NCBI RefSeq assembly: GCF_048544455.1
Contig: NC_133538.1
Coordinates: 20,880,469-20,944,468, forward strand
Direction of reading: 5' to 3'
DNA length: 64,000 bases
From: Silene latifolia
Taxonomy: Eukaryota; Streptophyta; Magnoliopsida; Caryophyllales; Caryophyllaceae
Part shown: piece by piece, positions 11,596 to 22,282 of the stretch
Position numbering within the stretch: position 1 is the first letter of the stretch
Layout: each line of letters starts with the position of its first letter
Notes under the pieces: generated by a model
Told to the model about the DNA's origin: nothing
The model's input: only the letters and a program-made list of their open reading frames with translations
Database searches by the model: none
Made by a program: the position numbers and the translations under genes

Positions 11596-12190
11596 TAAGA
11601 GGTTTGGATATACCAAGCCTAGGTGGACACCAATATGATAAATAAGTTTCATTCCGAACCGAAACGATAATTATTTTATTTTTGTACATTATTTTAAAAA
11701 ATGATTCCAAAATATAAGGAGCTTTCCAAAAAAAATTCTTGCGGAGTTAATAACATGGGCAAACTCTTGACATTCCAATAATAGTGAATTGAACCTAGAA
11801 ATGCACATCCCTTTTCCTTGGAGACACAAATATTTATTGATGGCATAGAAAGGACCAATATACTTTTCAATAATGTGCAATTGCGCACACATGCATAATG
11901 ACATCCACAAAAGACGCCAATTTTACGGCATCAAATAGTAATAGAGGAATTAATGTCTACCATTTGAGCTGCAAAAGATAACATTACACATGGTCTCAAA
12001 TCTCAATATCATATGCATCTCCCAAATGCTCCAGAAATTCTAAAAATGGTTAAAAAAATATGGATCACCATTACCCATATCACTAGTTTATTTACCATTA
12101 CAATCTACATTATTATATACAAACACCAAAACACCCCCTCTCGAAAATAACTTTTTTTTTTTTTTTTTTTTACAGCTGTAAATAAGGTTT

Positions 12191-13711
12191 TCACAGTTTC
12201 ATGGCTTGCTTTGCAAGATTATGCGCAATACCATTTAACCGCCTCGGGATAAAATTAAAACATAGACAATGAAAGAAACTATAGGAAGCACGAATGTCCT
12301 CAAGAATGCCCATAATCCTATGGTCATCCTTGTCAGCACCTGCCAGTTGATTGATAAGCTGCAAGCAATCCGAAGAAATGTCCAGATGAAGATGTCTCCA
12401 CTCTTGCGCCCACAGAAGAATATCTCGGACCCCCATGGCTTCAGCCTGTAAAGCCGATTCTGCTTTCGTGTGCACCTGTCTCCGCCCCAGTTCACTCCCC
12501 ATATTATCATAGGCAATCCATCCAAAGGCCGCCTCAAAATTCCTGTTCCAGCTAGCATCAACCTTCACCCGTATCACAGCACATCCGCTTGGCTTACCGA
12601 GAATACACACAGGATGCCCATCCCTAATAGCCAAAGATTCCTCTTGAATTGTCCTTTCCTCATTCGGTCTCCTGTTACTTCTTTCCGTTTTTTTATCAAG
12701 AGACCTCTTCAGAATGCTCACTCGTTCCCGGATGGCCCGATATATCATATTGATGATAATGTGCGGGTTGATCTCCTGATTTTGAAATTTGATCCTGTTG
12801 CGCATAGTCCATAATGCCCATAGTGTAGCCACGAAGGACATCACCTTATAGATTCCTTCCTCTCTTTTGGCTAGATATCGGATCCAATTACAAATCCAGT
12901 CAGCGATAGAGACGCCCTTAGTTCCTTCTACGCGAATGCCCAGATCAGAACCTGCCCAGATTCTACTTGAAAAGTTGCAATCTCGAAAAAGATGTTCAGG
13001 CGTTTCCAATGTCCTTTGATCGCTGTCACACATGCCGCATGACGGGTCCACGTCAATGCTTCGCTTGTAGAATTCATGTCCTGTCGGTAAAACATTTGTG
13101 ATAATTTTCCATAGGAGAATCTTCCACATTTGTGGAATTGGCAGCTTCCAAAGTATTTTCCGACAGAAAAGTCGGCTTCGGTCATTTACTCTACTTTTGT
13201 CTTTGGCGCTTCACCGCCCGATCATAAACTCCTCGAAAATTAATCCATAGGCACTCTTTACTGTGAAGATACCCGACGTCGTGTGAGGCCAAAAAATCTT
13301 ATCCCTGATTCTTACTTCACAACGCGGTACAGCCAGGATCCGCATAGTCCACTCATCCGTGAATAGGCTCTTGATGACGCCTTCGTTCCAGGAACCATCA
13401 GGTAGTATCAGATCTCTAACCTGTAAGATAGCAAGATGGCTGGTATTGAGCCCCAGCCATTCATTTCTGGGTTCCGGCCTTTCTCCCCCAACCCATCTTT
13501 CCGACCACACGTTTAAGTTTGAGGCGATTCCAGGCTTCCAACCGATATTCTCCAGTACAAAGGATAGCCCATATAAGATACTACGTACACCCCAAGAGCA
13601 TCCAGAGCCTCTGATGGGGTATAGCCCATCTTTGAAAAGCTTTTGTCCCAAAAATCTTTTGTCGGAAAATCTGCAAAAGAGAGTTCTCACGAGAAACAAG
13701 TCGCCATCCAT
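12191..13711 (-). pseudogene. LINE C-terminal part: RT end, zf-RVT and RNase H
   Basis: The 13211-13711 frame is the region after the RT domain (GSGCSWGVRSILYGL, FTVKSAYGLI). The 12191-13129 frame starts in the zinc-binding zf-RVT segment (C-x2-C with a later H and C: CGMCDSDQ, HLFRDC). It then holds an RNase H fold (VKVDASWN, the DASW region, AEAMGVRDIL, DISSDCLQLINQL, NGIAHNLAKQAM). The two frames do not connect, so the segment is broken. RNase H at the C terminus is usual in this plant L1 group. Confidence 0.8.
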
Positions 13712-13954
13712 GCTTGGCTAACAGAGCTTGGTTAAGACATTGAACATTCCGAATACCAAGACCACCCGCACTCTTCGGCGGACTTAGGAAATTTTTACTA
13801 CACCAAGAAGTTTATTCCCCAATTTACATCCCGCCCACCAAAATTGTGTCAAAATAGAGTTAATCTTTTTGCCACACTTACCGAACTCGAAGACCGATAG
13901 AAAGTAGTTTGAGAGATTGGATAGAACCGATGAGATCGGGGTAAGACGTCCAAA

Positions 13955-14416
13955 TAGGGGTGGGCATAATCCGTCCGGGGCCGAAAAATGGACCGTCCGG
14001 ACCGAATCTAGTGGACCGAACCGGAATTAAAAATTCCGGTCCGGTCTCCGGTCCACCATATTCCAAGATTCCGGTTTCGGTCCGTCCGTCCGGGACCGTA
14101 TTTTCCGGCCCGGACGGTTTGGACCTAATGCCCGAATTATTGTTATTTGCATTTTTTTCTTAAAATTGTATTTTTATTCCGGTCCAATCCGGTCCAACCG
14201 GTCCGATCCGGTCAATAGACCGGAATTTTTGGACCGAATTTGGAAAAGTGGGTAATTCCGGTCCAACGGTCCGTCCGGTCTTGACCGGAATATTCCGGTC
14301 CGGTCCCGTCCGAATTTTGTAATCCGGTCCCGGTCCATGAATTTTGTCGATTCCGGTTCCGGTCCAAACCGGTTCCGGTCCGGTCCGGTCCGGTTTTGGA
14401 CCGGTGCCCACCCCTA
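13955..14416. mobile_element. hAT-like MITE with GGTCC-repeat interior, inside the LINE
   Basis: Ends TAGGGGTGGGCAT and GTGCCCACCCCTA are flanked by CGTCCAAA (13947-13954) and CGTCCAGC (14417-14424), an 8-bp duplication with two changes. The interior is a degenerate array of CCGGTCC and GGACCG words. Its insertion point lies in the LINE codons for SPAGR, so it is younger than the LINE. Confidence 0.85.
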
Positions 14417-16122
14417 CGTCCAGCTGGTGATAGAAAAATTCCATTCCACGAAGAAACTCGTCTAGTGACATGATCAATAAGGGCTGCAAAGATCCCTTGC
14501 TTAGACTCTTTAAATTCCGCCGGGATCCCAAGATATTTCCCAATTCCATTATTCTTCTTGATACTGAAGGCTTTCATAATCGTCTGGGCCTTAAGCAGAG
14601 TGGTATTTTGACTAAATAGAATTCCCGATTTTTCCACATTTATTTGTTGCCCAGACGCTTTGCAGTAATCATTAATAATTTGCACCAGGTGAGTTACAGT
14701 TTCCTCTTTATCCTTGAAAAAGAAAATTGAATCATCCGCAAAAAAGAGGTGTGTAATAGGTCGCACATCCCTAACTAATTGAATTCCATGTATCAGTCGT
14801 AGCTCATTAGCATGTGCAATATTTCTGGAGAGGACTTCCATACATAGAATAAACAAGTAAGGGGATAAGGGATCACCTTGTCGAAGACCGCACTGAGGCT
14901 TGAATTGTGGAAGTGGGATCCCATTTATCAAAATTTCATAGCTCACCGAAGTAACACAATTCATCATAAGCGTTACCAAAGATTGAGGAAAACCATACTT
15001 TACCAAGACCGCCTCCAAGAAATCCCATCGAACCCGGTCATATGCCTTACTCATATCCGCTTTAAAAGCACATAGAGCTTGTCGTCCATACCGGTGCGTT
15101 GTTATCTTATTAATGGCTTCATGTGCCACGAGGATATTATCACTAATGTTTCTGCCTGGGAGAAAAGCGTTCTGAGATTCACTGATCAGTGAGCCCATCA
15201 CCCTTGCCAAGCGATTAGCAATACATTTTGTCACAATCCTCATCGTTACATTACAGAGGCTAATAGGACGATAGTCCGAGACTCCTTCCGGACTCTCTTT
15301 CTTCGGAATAAGGGTGATGAAAGTCCTATTAAGTTCCCGGAGCACCCTGCCTGAATTTAAGACAGACAAGACAGCCTTCGTAACATCACCTTTGACCATA
15401 GACCAGCACCTTTGGAAGAAAACAACAGGAATACCATCAGGACCCGGAGCTTTGAGTGCACCCATTTGAAAAACCGCAGTGCGCACCTCCTTGGTTGTAA
15501 AAGGCCTACAGAGGCGATCCATATCATCTTGAGATAGCGAGTGCTCAAGAGGCTGAAGCAAGTCCTCGAATGCAGAGTGGTCTCGCCACTCCACACTTCC
15601 ACCAGATGATAGAAAAAGATCCATGAAAGTATTCTGGAATTCATTTCGAATGTGATCCATATCATAATACCAATTTCCATCCGATCCTTTGATTCCATGA
15701 ATGTGATTTCTGCCTGCCCGGCCTTTAACCCAATTAAAGAAGTATTTGGTGCATGTATCTCTATCAACCATCCATTTAGCCTTCGCTCTTTGCTTCCAGA
15801 AAGCCGCCGCTGCCCTTGCAAACTCCGTCACCTTCTCATTCACTATAGAATATTCCTCATCCCCATTTCCCGCAATGGCTAAGGACATCCCCTGCTCCAA
15901 TTTTTTATCAAATTCTTCCCATTTCATGCGCCATTCAGCACGTTTATCCAGAGCCCAGTGTTTAGCACACGTCCTTATTCTAGCTAGTTTCCTATTCACT
16001 TGGTATGCCGGTGATCCTATGACAATCGTCCTCCACTCATTCCGAATCTTCTCCATACACTCCTCATGATCTAAGACCCCAGGCGTCAAGTTTATATGGT
16101 CTACTTCCTTTTGCATCCACAA
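14417..16122 (-). pseudogene. LINE reverse transcriptase segment
   Basis: The frame carries the hallmarks of plant L1 reverse transcriptase in order: LKAPGPDGIP, FITLIPKK, YRPISLCNV, RLARVMGSLIS, NAFLPGRNISDNIL, a thumb-side GLRQGDPLSPYLF, and the catalytic FADDSIFFF. It ends at the SPAGR motif, where a hAT MITE has inserted; past the MITE the minus strand continues LTPISSVL, as expected for uninterrupted L1. It encodes the enzyme that copies LINE RNA into the target site, but the loss of the 5' part and the MITE make it non-functional. Confidence 0.85.
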
Positions 16123-16303
16123 GGTTCAGATCCACTTCAATAGGTGCATGATCCGAGATTTGGATTGGGTAATGTTTGATACCAGTATTGGGGAAAAGAG
16201 TAAACCAATCCTTTGATCCATAGGCCTTATCAATTCGCTCATAAACTCGCTTCTCACCCTCTCGAAAATAACTAAAAAGACTTAAAACTCGTCAATAATA
16301 ATA

Positions 16304-16775
16304 GAGTCCATTTTTGAAATAATGCTCAAAAATAAAATATTTGTCGTTTTGGGTCGGTTTTGAAATTATTTGTCAAAATAGTGTCCACGTAGGCTCGGGA
16401 TTTCTAGATCTGAAACACGCCACTAACAATGGCGTGTTTTGTGAAGGAAACACGCCATTAGCAGTGGCGTGTCTTTACAACAATTTTTTTCTTCAACTGA
16501 CAGAACTTAAAAAAAAAAATTATACTAAGACACGCCATAGGGAGTGGCGTGTTTCGGCTCCGAAACCCGCCATTCCCAATGGCGTGTTTGTTTTAGTCCA
16601 TTTTTTAATGAATTTTCTTTCCCTACTCATTATAAACACGCCATTGCCCATTGGTAGTGGCGTGTTTTAGGTCCAAAAATCCCGAGCCTACGTGAACACC
16701 ATATTGACAAATATTTTTAAAACCGACCCAAAACGACAAATATTTTATTTTTGCAAATTATTTCAAAATGGACTC
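16304..16775. mobile_element. Mutator-type MITE with an array of five hairpins
   Basis: A perfect 9-bp duplication ATAATAATA (16295-16303, 16776-16784) frames inverted ends of about 100 bp that begin GAGTCCATTTT. The ends share words and layout with the MULE at 10192. The centre carries five hairpins whose arms read ACACGCCAYT and ARTGGCGTGT (about 16414-16438, 16449-16472, 16530-16553, 16562-16588, 16635-16666). The long plus frame 16341-16670 is a by-product of this structure. Confidence 0.85.
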
Positions 16776-16991
16776 ATAATAATACTATAACTATATGAAT
16801 CGCCAACATTCTTAGAATTTGTCGTCGTTAAACCTATACCAAAACTCAGTAACCTTTGATTGACACTAGTCTATTTCAAAGTTGTATTTCGTCATTCCAA
16901 CGCCAGTTTTAGTTTTGTCTCCGACTCCTTGTGACATGAAAATTACTTTCGTGGTTGAAACTTGTTAGTGTTGTCCAATTCAAACATAGGA

Positions 16992-17525
16992 TCATCTATC
17001 AAGAGGAGAATAACAACCATATTTGAGATTCTCCTCGAGACAATTGCTCTTAACTTCGGGTGGAGGGATAAAGCAGTCCATAGAGAGCCCTTGCACATTA
17101 AAGGCAACATCGTCAATGACCCAAGCCTCTTCCATTCGTAGGATCGTGGGACCCAACTTGAAATTATCCCCAAAACGGGTAATGATGGCATGTGTTTGAC
17201 CAGAATGGGCGATCATAACTCCTTCCAATGTCCGATAGTCCTCAATTTTCGAGCCCATTGTGGTCTCCCAGTACTGTGGGCAAGTACCAGGAGACTGAAT
17301 TCGGGTCAAGTAGGAGTCTTCTAAGTAAACTAGCAAGCCACTCTTTTGGCTGAAGTAACCAAAGGTTACATGCTTGATTGTCTCGGCCGTGTTATCGCAA
17401 CGATCAGCTAGGTCATTTTGATCAGCACATAATTTCAGCACAAAGCAATCTATGCCCATTATCTCCTTCTCTCCCATGTATTGAGCTACCGAGAATGCTT
17501 CTGATATAGCCATGGGATCTAGGCC
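16992..17525 (-). CDS. DUF620 family protein, exon 3 (C-terminal part)
   Basis: The exon starts after a splice acceptor (TATAG, 17526-17527) with GLDPMAISEAFS, a signature of the plant DUF620 family. It continues with GEKEIMGIDCFVLKLCAD, HVTFGYFSQKSGLLVYLEDS, YWETTMGSKIEDYRTLEGVMIAHSG, MEEAWVIDDVAFNVQGLSMDCFIPP. It ends at a TGA at 16992 after about 177 residues. The gene is on the minus strand, and exon 2 lies 15.2 kb upstream; both ends are phase 0, and exon 2 ends RPLRRVLQ, which normally runs straight into GLDP. DUF620 proteins are plant-specific and their biochemical role is unknown. No stop or shift is seen, so the exon looks functional. The stretch 16785-16991 is probably 3' untranslated or flanking sequence. 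Confidence 0.88.
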   Translation of the reverse strand, partial: GLDPMAISEAFSVAQYMGEKEIMGIDCFVLKLCADQNDLADRCDNTAETIKHVTFGYFSQKSGLLVYLEDSYLTRIQSPGTCPQYWETTMGSKIEDYRTLEGVMIAHSGQTHAIITRFGDNFKLGPTILRMEEAWVIDDVAFNVQGLSMDCFIPPPEVKSNCLEENLKYGCYSPLDR

Positions 17526-18165
17526 CTATACAAAATGTTCCATAAAACAATTATAAATCGATGATTTAACATTACCAAACTGTTGTTTAAATGGGAGAAT
17601 ACATAAGCAATTGTATTCGTTTCCCATCTAAAACGGTGATATACAAAATCCAATGCTAGCAATATCAGTACAATGCTTCACACAACAGAAAAATGGTACA
17701 TAAGGCATAAGGAAGCTGTAAATCACATTGTTATAATCGTATTTATTCTGCATAAATGATTGAAATGATCGCGTAACACAATCAGTAATCCATGTTACTA
17801 TGATTTATCACACAAATTAATAGGAAATTGAAAGAATAATTTCATCAGTGAGGAAAAACGAATCAGAACCTTAGCACATTTCACAATTAGGTATGTAAAT
17901 ACTGAATAGAAGTCCAAGCAACACAGCTAACAACCAAGAAAACAGACTAATCCAAGTAATGTCATCTCAATATTAAACTTAGTATGTTTTCTTCAACTCA
18001 TGTGTAGGCCTATTATTGAAAACTAGTTAAACTTCTAACCTGTAAGTCCAAAATAACAAGTACGACGTAGCAACGTAGCCGCGGTGTCTTAAAAATTCTC
18101 GTCTATAACATAATACATATAAATATGTTTAAAATTTTCAAATAGATATTAATATAAAGAAAAAA

Positions 18166-18247
18166 TTGTGTCCCCTCCGGGAAGACCATCGTCCTTACGC
18201 ACTTAGGTGTAAGGAGTACGGGACTACGGTCCTCCCGGAGAACACAA
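18166..18247. repeat. 82-bp nested inverted repeat (hairpin)
   Basis: The outer arms TTGTGTCCCCTCCGGGAAGACC and its imperfect complement enclose an inner hairpin, TCCTTAC / GTAAGGA. It could be a miniature fold-back element; no clear target duplication is seen. It lies in DUF620 intron 2. Confidence 0.55.
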
Positions 18248-18423
18248 GAATTTTTCTGGAATTATACCAGTACATAGGACTTAGGAGTACTAAACCATGC
18301 CTAAAAAGGTAAATTAAGATAATAAGATAGGGTCAGAAAAGTCCTTTGAGTAGTACCAGAAAAGAAAAAGTAATCTATAATCCCATGTTACAACTTGACT
18401 AGTTCAGAAATCCCACTCATGAG

Positions 18424-18866
18424 ATAGGTAGCACCAAAACGGACACGGACACGTGATACGGCATCCCTTAAAATTTAGGACACGGGACACGTTATTTAAA
18501 TTTAATAAAATATATATTTTATAATTATAAACGTTCGATTTTATTTTTATAAAAGTATTTAATATTAAATTTAAATAAGTGAAGCTAAAACTTGTCTTAA
18601 TTATAACTCATTTTCATTTACTATCCAAACGAATCTTTTAATCAATATCTTTCGACGGCTCATTTCACGCTTAAAGAACATCATTCACCCCAAATGATGT
18701 CCAAATGTCATGGACACGCGTCGGACACGTGCCCGAATAAATGTAGAAAGTTAGACACGGCTTTATAGGTGTCCGACACGTTTCGACGTGTGTCCGAGGA
18801 TTGTCGGTGTCCAACACGGTGTCGAACACGGGACAACTAATTAGGAGAAGTGTCTGTGCTACCTAG
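18424..18866. mobile_element. hAT-like MITE with GGACACG interior, 443 bp
   Basis: Inverted ends TAGGTAGCACC and GTGCTACCTA lie between exact 8-bp copies of CTCATGAG (18416-18423, 18867-18874). The interior is rich in GACACGGACACG and GTCCGACACG words near both ends, with an AT-rich middle. No transposase. Confidence 0.85.
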
Positions 18867-19237
18867 CTCATGAGTACACTCCTTTTGTTTAGAGGGTGAG
18901 GAACAGCTAAGATCTTAAAATATTAGGGGAGAGTCCTTCAGATTCTCTTTCACATCTGAATCTGACAGATATTTCTTTTGGTTTCTCGTCTTACTTCATA
19001 CGGTTGTTTAAGATAGGTAACATGTTGTCATTTCATAATAAAATGTTGTTATTTTCTGATAACATGTTACCATTATTTTTCACAATTATTTTTAGGGTAA
19101 AAATGACACTCTAGTGATAACATTTTGTGGATTAAATGTTACATTATCTTAAAAAATGACAATATTTTGTCGGTCTTATTTCAGACGGGAAAAATCCGGT
19201 CTGAAATAAGAATTTGTGTTCTTTTGGATACCATGAT

Positions 19238-19727
19238 TAGAGTTGGCAATCGGGTCAGTCGGGTCGGGTTTGGGTCGGGTCACGTCGGGTCGGGTCATAT
19301 CGGGTTCGGGTCATATTGGGTCAGCATACCCTTTCGGGTCGAGCCGGGTCGGGTTCGGGTCGTTATCGGGTCGGGTCATTTCGGGTCAAATGATGTATCG
19401 GGTCGGGTCGGGTCATTATCGGGTCCGGTAACTTAATCGCATTACTATAATTTTCTACCATTAAATTTAGTTTGTAACCTATTATTTGGTTTAATTAATC
19501 CATTACTAAGTCAAACATATCAATCTAAACACAAAATCACTTTCATTTTGATCAAAATTAAGCTTAATAATTGTCGGGTCATCAATTTAATCGGGTCAGT
19601 ATCGGGTCGGGTCTGGGTCGGGTTCAGGTCACTGATAATCGGGTCGTAGCGGGTTACGGGTCGTCATCGGGTCGGTTTCGGATCACAATATTTTCGGGTT
19701 CGGGTCGGGTCAGACTTGTCAGCTCTA
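19238..19727. mobile_element. hAT-like minisatellite element, 490 bp
   Basis: It starts TAGAGTTGGCAATCGGG and ends GACTTGTCAGCTCTA, with a perfect 8-bp duplication ACCATGAT on both sides (19230-19237, 19728-19735). Both flanks of the interior are GGGTCGGGT arrays around an AT-rich core. The long open frames here (19125-19436, 19571-19942) are produced by the repeat and are not genes. Confidence 0.9.
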
Positions 19728-19811
19728 ACCATGATCATTTTGTTAAAAATATTCAATTATTCTATTCCCCTCCAAATTACAGCAAAATCTTAATAAATTT
19801 CCACTTAAAGC

Positions 19812-20034
19812 TAGACCTTGCAAACGGGTTAATCGGGTTGGGTCAATTTCAGTTTTGCAAAGATTCTGGTGGGTCATTTTTTTTTTTTTTTTTTTTTTTG
19901 GCAAGAGTAGGTGGGGTCATTTTTGGGGGTATTGTTATTTAGGGATAATATGTGACAAACATTAGTGTCGGATCAGATGGAATAAGATCCGGGTCCTCTT
20001 TCGGACTCGGATTAGGTTAGTTTTGTCAAGTCTA
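19812..20034. mobile_element. hAT-like minisatellite element, 223 bp
   Basis: Ends TAGACCTTGCAAACGGG and TTTTGTCAAGTCTA match the family of the element at 19238. A 23-bp T run sits inside. The target duplication is degraded, so it is probably older than its neighbour. Confidence 0.65.
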
Positions 20035-20438
20035 CTTCAAAATGGTCTGTTTATAACAGTGTGTTACAGAAGACTAGCTAGTTGCTATTACAACGAACTC
20101 CCAAAAGGACACCTTAGCAGAAAGAAAGTCAAGCATATACAAGTGAATTTCAAGGTTTGTTGGCCCATCATCATGCTTTGGTGTGTTTATGCAATATACA
20201 ACGGGACCAATACAAAGACAACTCTCTCAAATCATCAATCACCTTTTTTTTTTTTTACAACATTTTTAGTGCGTTTTTTTTCAGCTCAACATGCTTGGAA
20301 TAAATAGCAGGTACACAAGAGCTTTCATACAGAGGTCAGCATGTGAGATAACATATCAAAACAAATTTCTATTGCGTCATAATAAACAAAGAAAACAACT
20401 TTTTTTATAAAAAGATATAGTTATCTTAGAAAAAAGAC

Positions 20439-20693
20439 CTGACAATACGATTTGGGATTGATATCTCTCAAAACTCCACTTGAAGAAAGATGGCTGTATA
20501 AAGATTTTGAAGGTGAACATGTAGTGGTTGATCTACGGGGTTTACCAAGGTTTTCACCACTGAAATTTGTAGATTTTGAAAGTTCAGTTAAAATTTTCAG
20601 ATTTTTCTTGAGTTTTTTTGCTGATATTTCTTTCGCCTCCCTAACTACAAATCTTAAGTTCGCCATTGTGAGCGTGGCTAACTTCTGAAGCAA
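20439..20693 (-). CDS. Uncharacterised short reading frame, possible exon
   Basis: A minus-strand frame reads MANLRFVVREAKEISAKKLK from an internal Met and runs about 75 residues to SYCQ, where CAG|GT offers a splice donor at about 20438. It is Lys- and Ser-rich and predicted helical at the start. I do not recognise a family. It lies between two MITE clusters in the DUF620 intron, on the same strand as that gene. It could be a small nested gene, a relic exon or chance. Confidence 0.22.
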
Positions 20694-20717
20694 TATTAGC
20701 CACAGTTATGACTTTTA

Positions 20718-21113
20718 GGGTCCGTTTGGATTGAAGGAATTGGAGAGAAGGGGAGGGGAGGGAAAGGGAGGGATTTAATTTCCTTTGTTTGGATAAAAAA
20801 TATGGGAGAAAGGAAATGGAAGGGGAGAGAAATGAGAGGACTTATTTTCCCTCCTATAGAACAAACTATAATCTTTCCAAAGGTGGCAAGATTTGGAAAG
20901 AAAATATTATTTGGACTCTTATTATACCACCAACATCCTTCAATCCTCCATCCATTCTTCATCTCCCTCCTTCCTCCCTTTCCATTTCCCCTCATAATTT
21001 TTGTTATCCAAACACCCACATCCCATTTGCCCTCCCCTTCTCTCCCCTCCCTTCACCTCCCCTCATTCCCCCTCCCCTCCCCTTCCCTCCTAAAATTGTA
21101 TCCAAACGGACCC
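20718..21113. mobile_element. Tourist-like MITE, 396 bp
   Basis: Ends GGGTCCGTTTGGAT and ATCCAAACGGACCC are perfect inverted copies within TTA duplications (20715-20717, 21114-21116). The interior is purine-rich (GGGGAGGGGAGG) on one side and pyrimidine-rich on the other, so it folds on itself and gives long but meaningless frames on both strands. Confidence 0.88.
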
Positions 21114-21116
21114 TTA

Positions 21117-21407
21117 GGGTGTGTTTGGATAGCAAAAGTGGAGAGAAAGGGAGGGGAGGGGGAAGGAGGGAAGGGAGTGGGAGAGAAGGGAAGGAGAGGG
21201 GGAATGAGATGTGAGTGTTTGATCTTTCCTCCAAATCTTGCTTATCATGGAGAGATTTTAATTAGGCTTGGAAGAGGTAAATTGGATCCCTCCAAATCTC
21301 TCCCCCTCCATTTCCCTCCACCCTCATTTGCTATCCAAACAAGGGATTTTAAATCTCTTACTCTCCCTCCCTTTCTTTTCCCTCCAATTCCCTCAATCCA
21401 AACATAC
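21117..21407. mobile_element. Second Tourist-like MITE, 291 bp, sharing a TTA with the first
   Basis: It starts GGGTGTGTTTGGAT directly after the TTA that closes the preceding element and ends ATCCAAACATAC. The interior is again GGGGAGGG/CCCTCCC-like. It is a relative of the first MITE but not a copy of it. Confidence 0.75.
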
Positions 21408-22104
21408 TAGAGAACAAGATGAAGGCGTGATGATCGATATCAAGATGGTAAACAAATATTAGACATTTAGTACTATTGTTGGTCATGTTAATTCACAAAA
21501 TTGGAGCATTTAGTAGCTATAAACACAATGAACAACCACATTGACTTCAGTGGACAGTCCCTTGTCAAAAATTAAACACAATTGATTTATTGTACGTGTA
21601 GTACAGTGCACTCTTCAGGTCCAAGTAATAAGTGTGTAGGACAAAATCATCAAAATAACTAGTCAAACAAACTTACAATGCATCTACTCAGGAGAGCAAC
21701 AACTACGAGTAACAAGATCCGGATTGCTAGTGGCCATTTGTTATGTAAGAAATCTTTATCACATAAAATTGGAATTAAATGTCTCACCTACTAACACTAC
21801 ATTTATTTTCCATTTATGCGTGTTAATTTAGTCCTAATGACATCACATCAAATTTTTATAAACATTTTCTTGTGTCACACAATTTTTTAATTTACAAAAC
21901 AAGGGTATTGATCTAGTGTAGTTGTAAACTTGTAATGGAGGAAGTATGTGTCATATTGTGAAGATGGTTTCAACTATAGAGAAATGTCACACGTGAATGT
22001 CCCACATTGATATAATCTATTTCCACTTGATTTTAAAACAGAATTCCATAGAGCTTATGAAATGGATTCTCCCTCTTTTCAATGGAGCGGGTTAAACCCA
22101 TACA

Positions 22105-22282
22105 TAGACCTGGCAAACGGGTCTACCAGGTCGGGTTTGGGTCGGGTCGGATCGGGTATAGGTCATTTTCGGGTCAACTAAGTTATTTGTGATAATAATC
22201 AACTTGCAACAATAAAAATTCGGGTAGGGTTGTACTGGGTCGGTCAATTCGGGTTCGAGTCGGGTAAATTTTGTCAGGTTTA
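22105..22282. mobile_element. hAT-like minisatellite element, 178 bp
   Basis: Ends TAGACCTGGCAAACGGG and TTTTGTCAGGTTTA are flanked by CCCATACA (22097-22104) and CCCCTACA (22283-22290), one change in eight. The interior is a short GGGTCGGGT array. Confidence 0.85.

Larger units (their letters stand above)
10192..11707. mobile_element. Non-autonomous MULE (Pack-MULE candidate), 1.5 kb
   Basis: An exact 9-bp duplication CAAAATATA (10183-10191, 11708-11716) frames inverted ends of about 85 bp (left GAAGCTTTTATTAAAATAATG, interrupted by a smaller MITE; right, reverse complement, GAATCATTTTTTAAAATAATG). The TIR continues with TTGTC, GGTTTGG and GGTGTCCACCTAGGC-like words, shared with the element at 16304. 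The interior 10520-11120 is far more GC-rich than its surroundings and has open frames on both strands (10598-10855 plus; 10779-11081 minus). It looks like captured genic DNA, but I recognise no protein. Confidence 0.75.
12153..16256 (-). mobile_element. 5'-truncated L1 LINE, about 4.1 kb
   Basis: A perfect 17-bp duplication (CCCTCTCGAAAATAACT at 12136-12152 and 16257-16273) frames the element. A run of about 21 T at 12153 is its poly(A) tail on the minus strand. Reading 5' to 3' it holds the end of an AP-endonuclease (ISDHAPIEVDL at about 16150), the reverse transcriptase, a zf-RVT zinc region and a C-terminal RNase H. It is 5'-truncated inside the endonuclease. It is inactive: the reading frame shifts after the endonuclease part (about 16120) and again near 13720 and 13200, and a hAT MITE (13955-14416) interrupts it. 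Confidence 0.9.

Noticed and set aside
19125-19942. Long plus-strand frames with Gly/Arg/Ser-rich repeats
   Set aside because: They are the translation of GGGTCGGGT arrays in hAT-like elements with clear ends and duplications.
20696-21410. Overlapping Pro/Lys/Gly-rich frames of up to 202 codons on both strands
   Set aside because: They come from the purine/pyrimidine-rich fold-back interiors of two Tourist MITEs.
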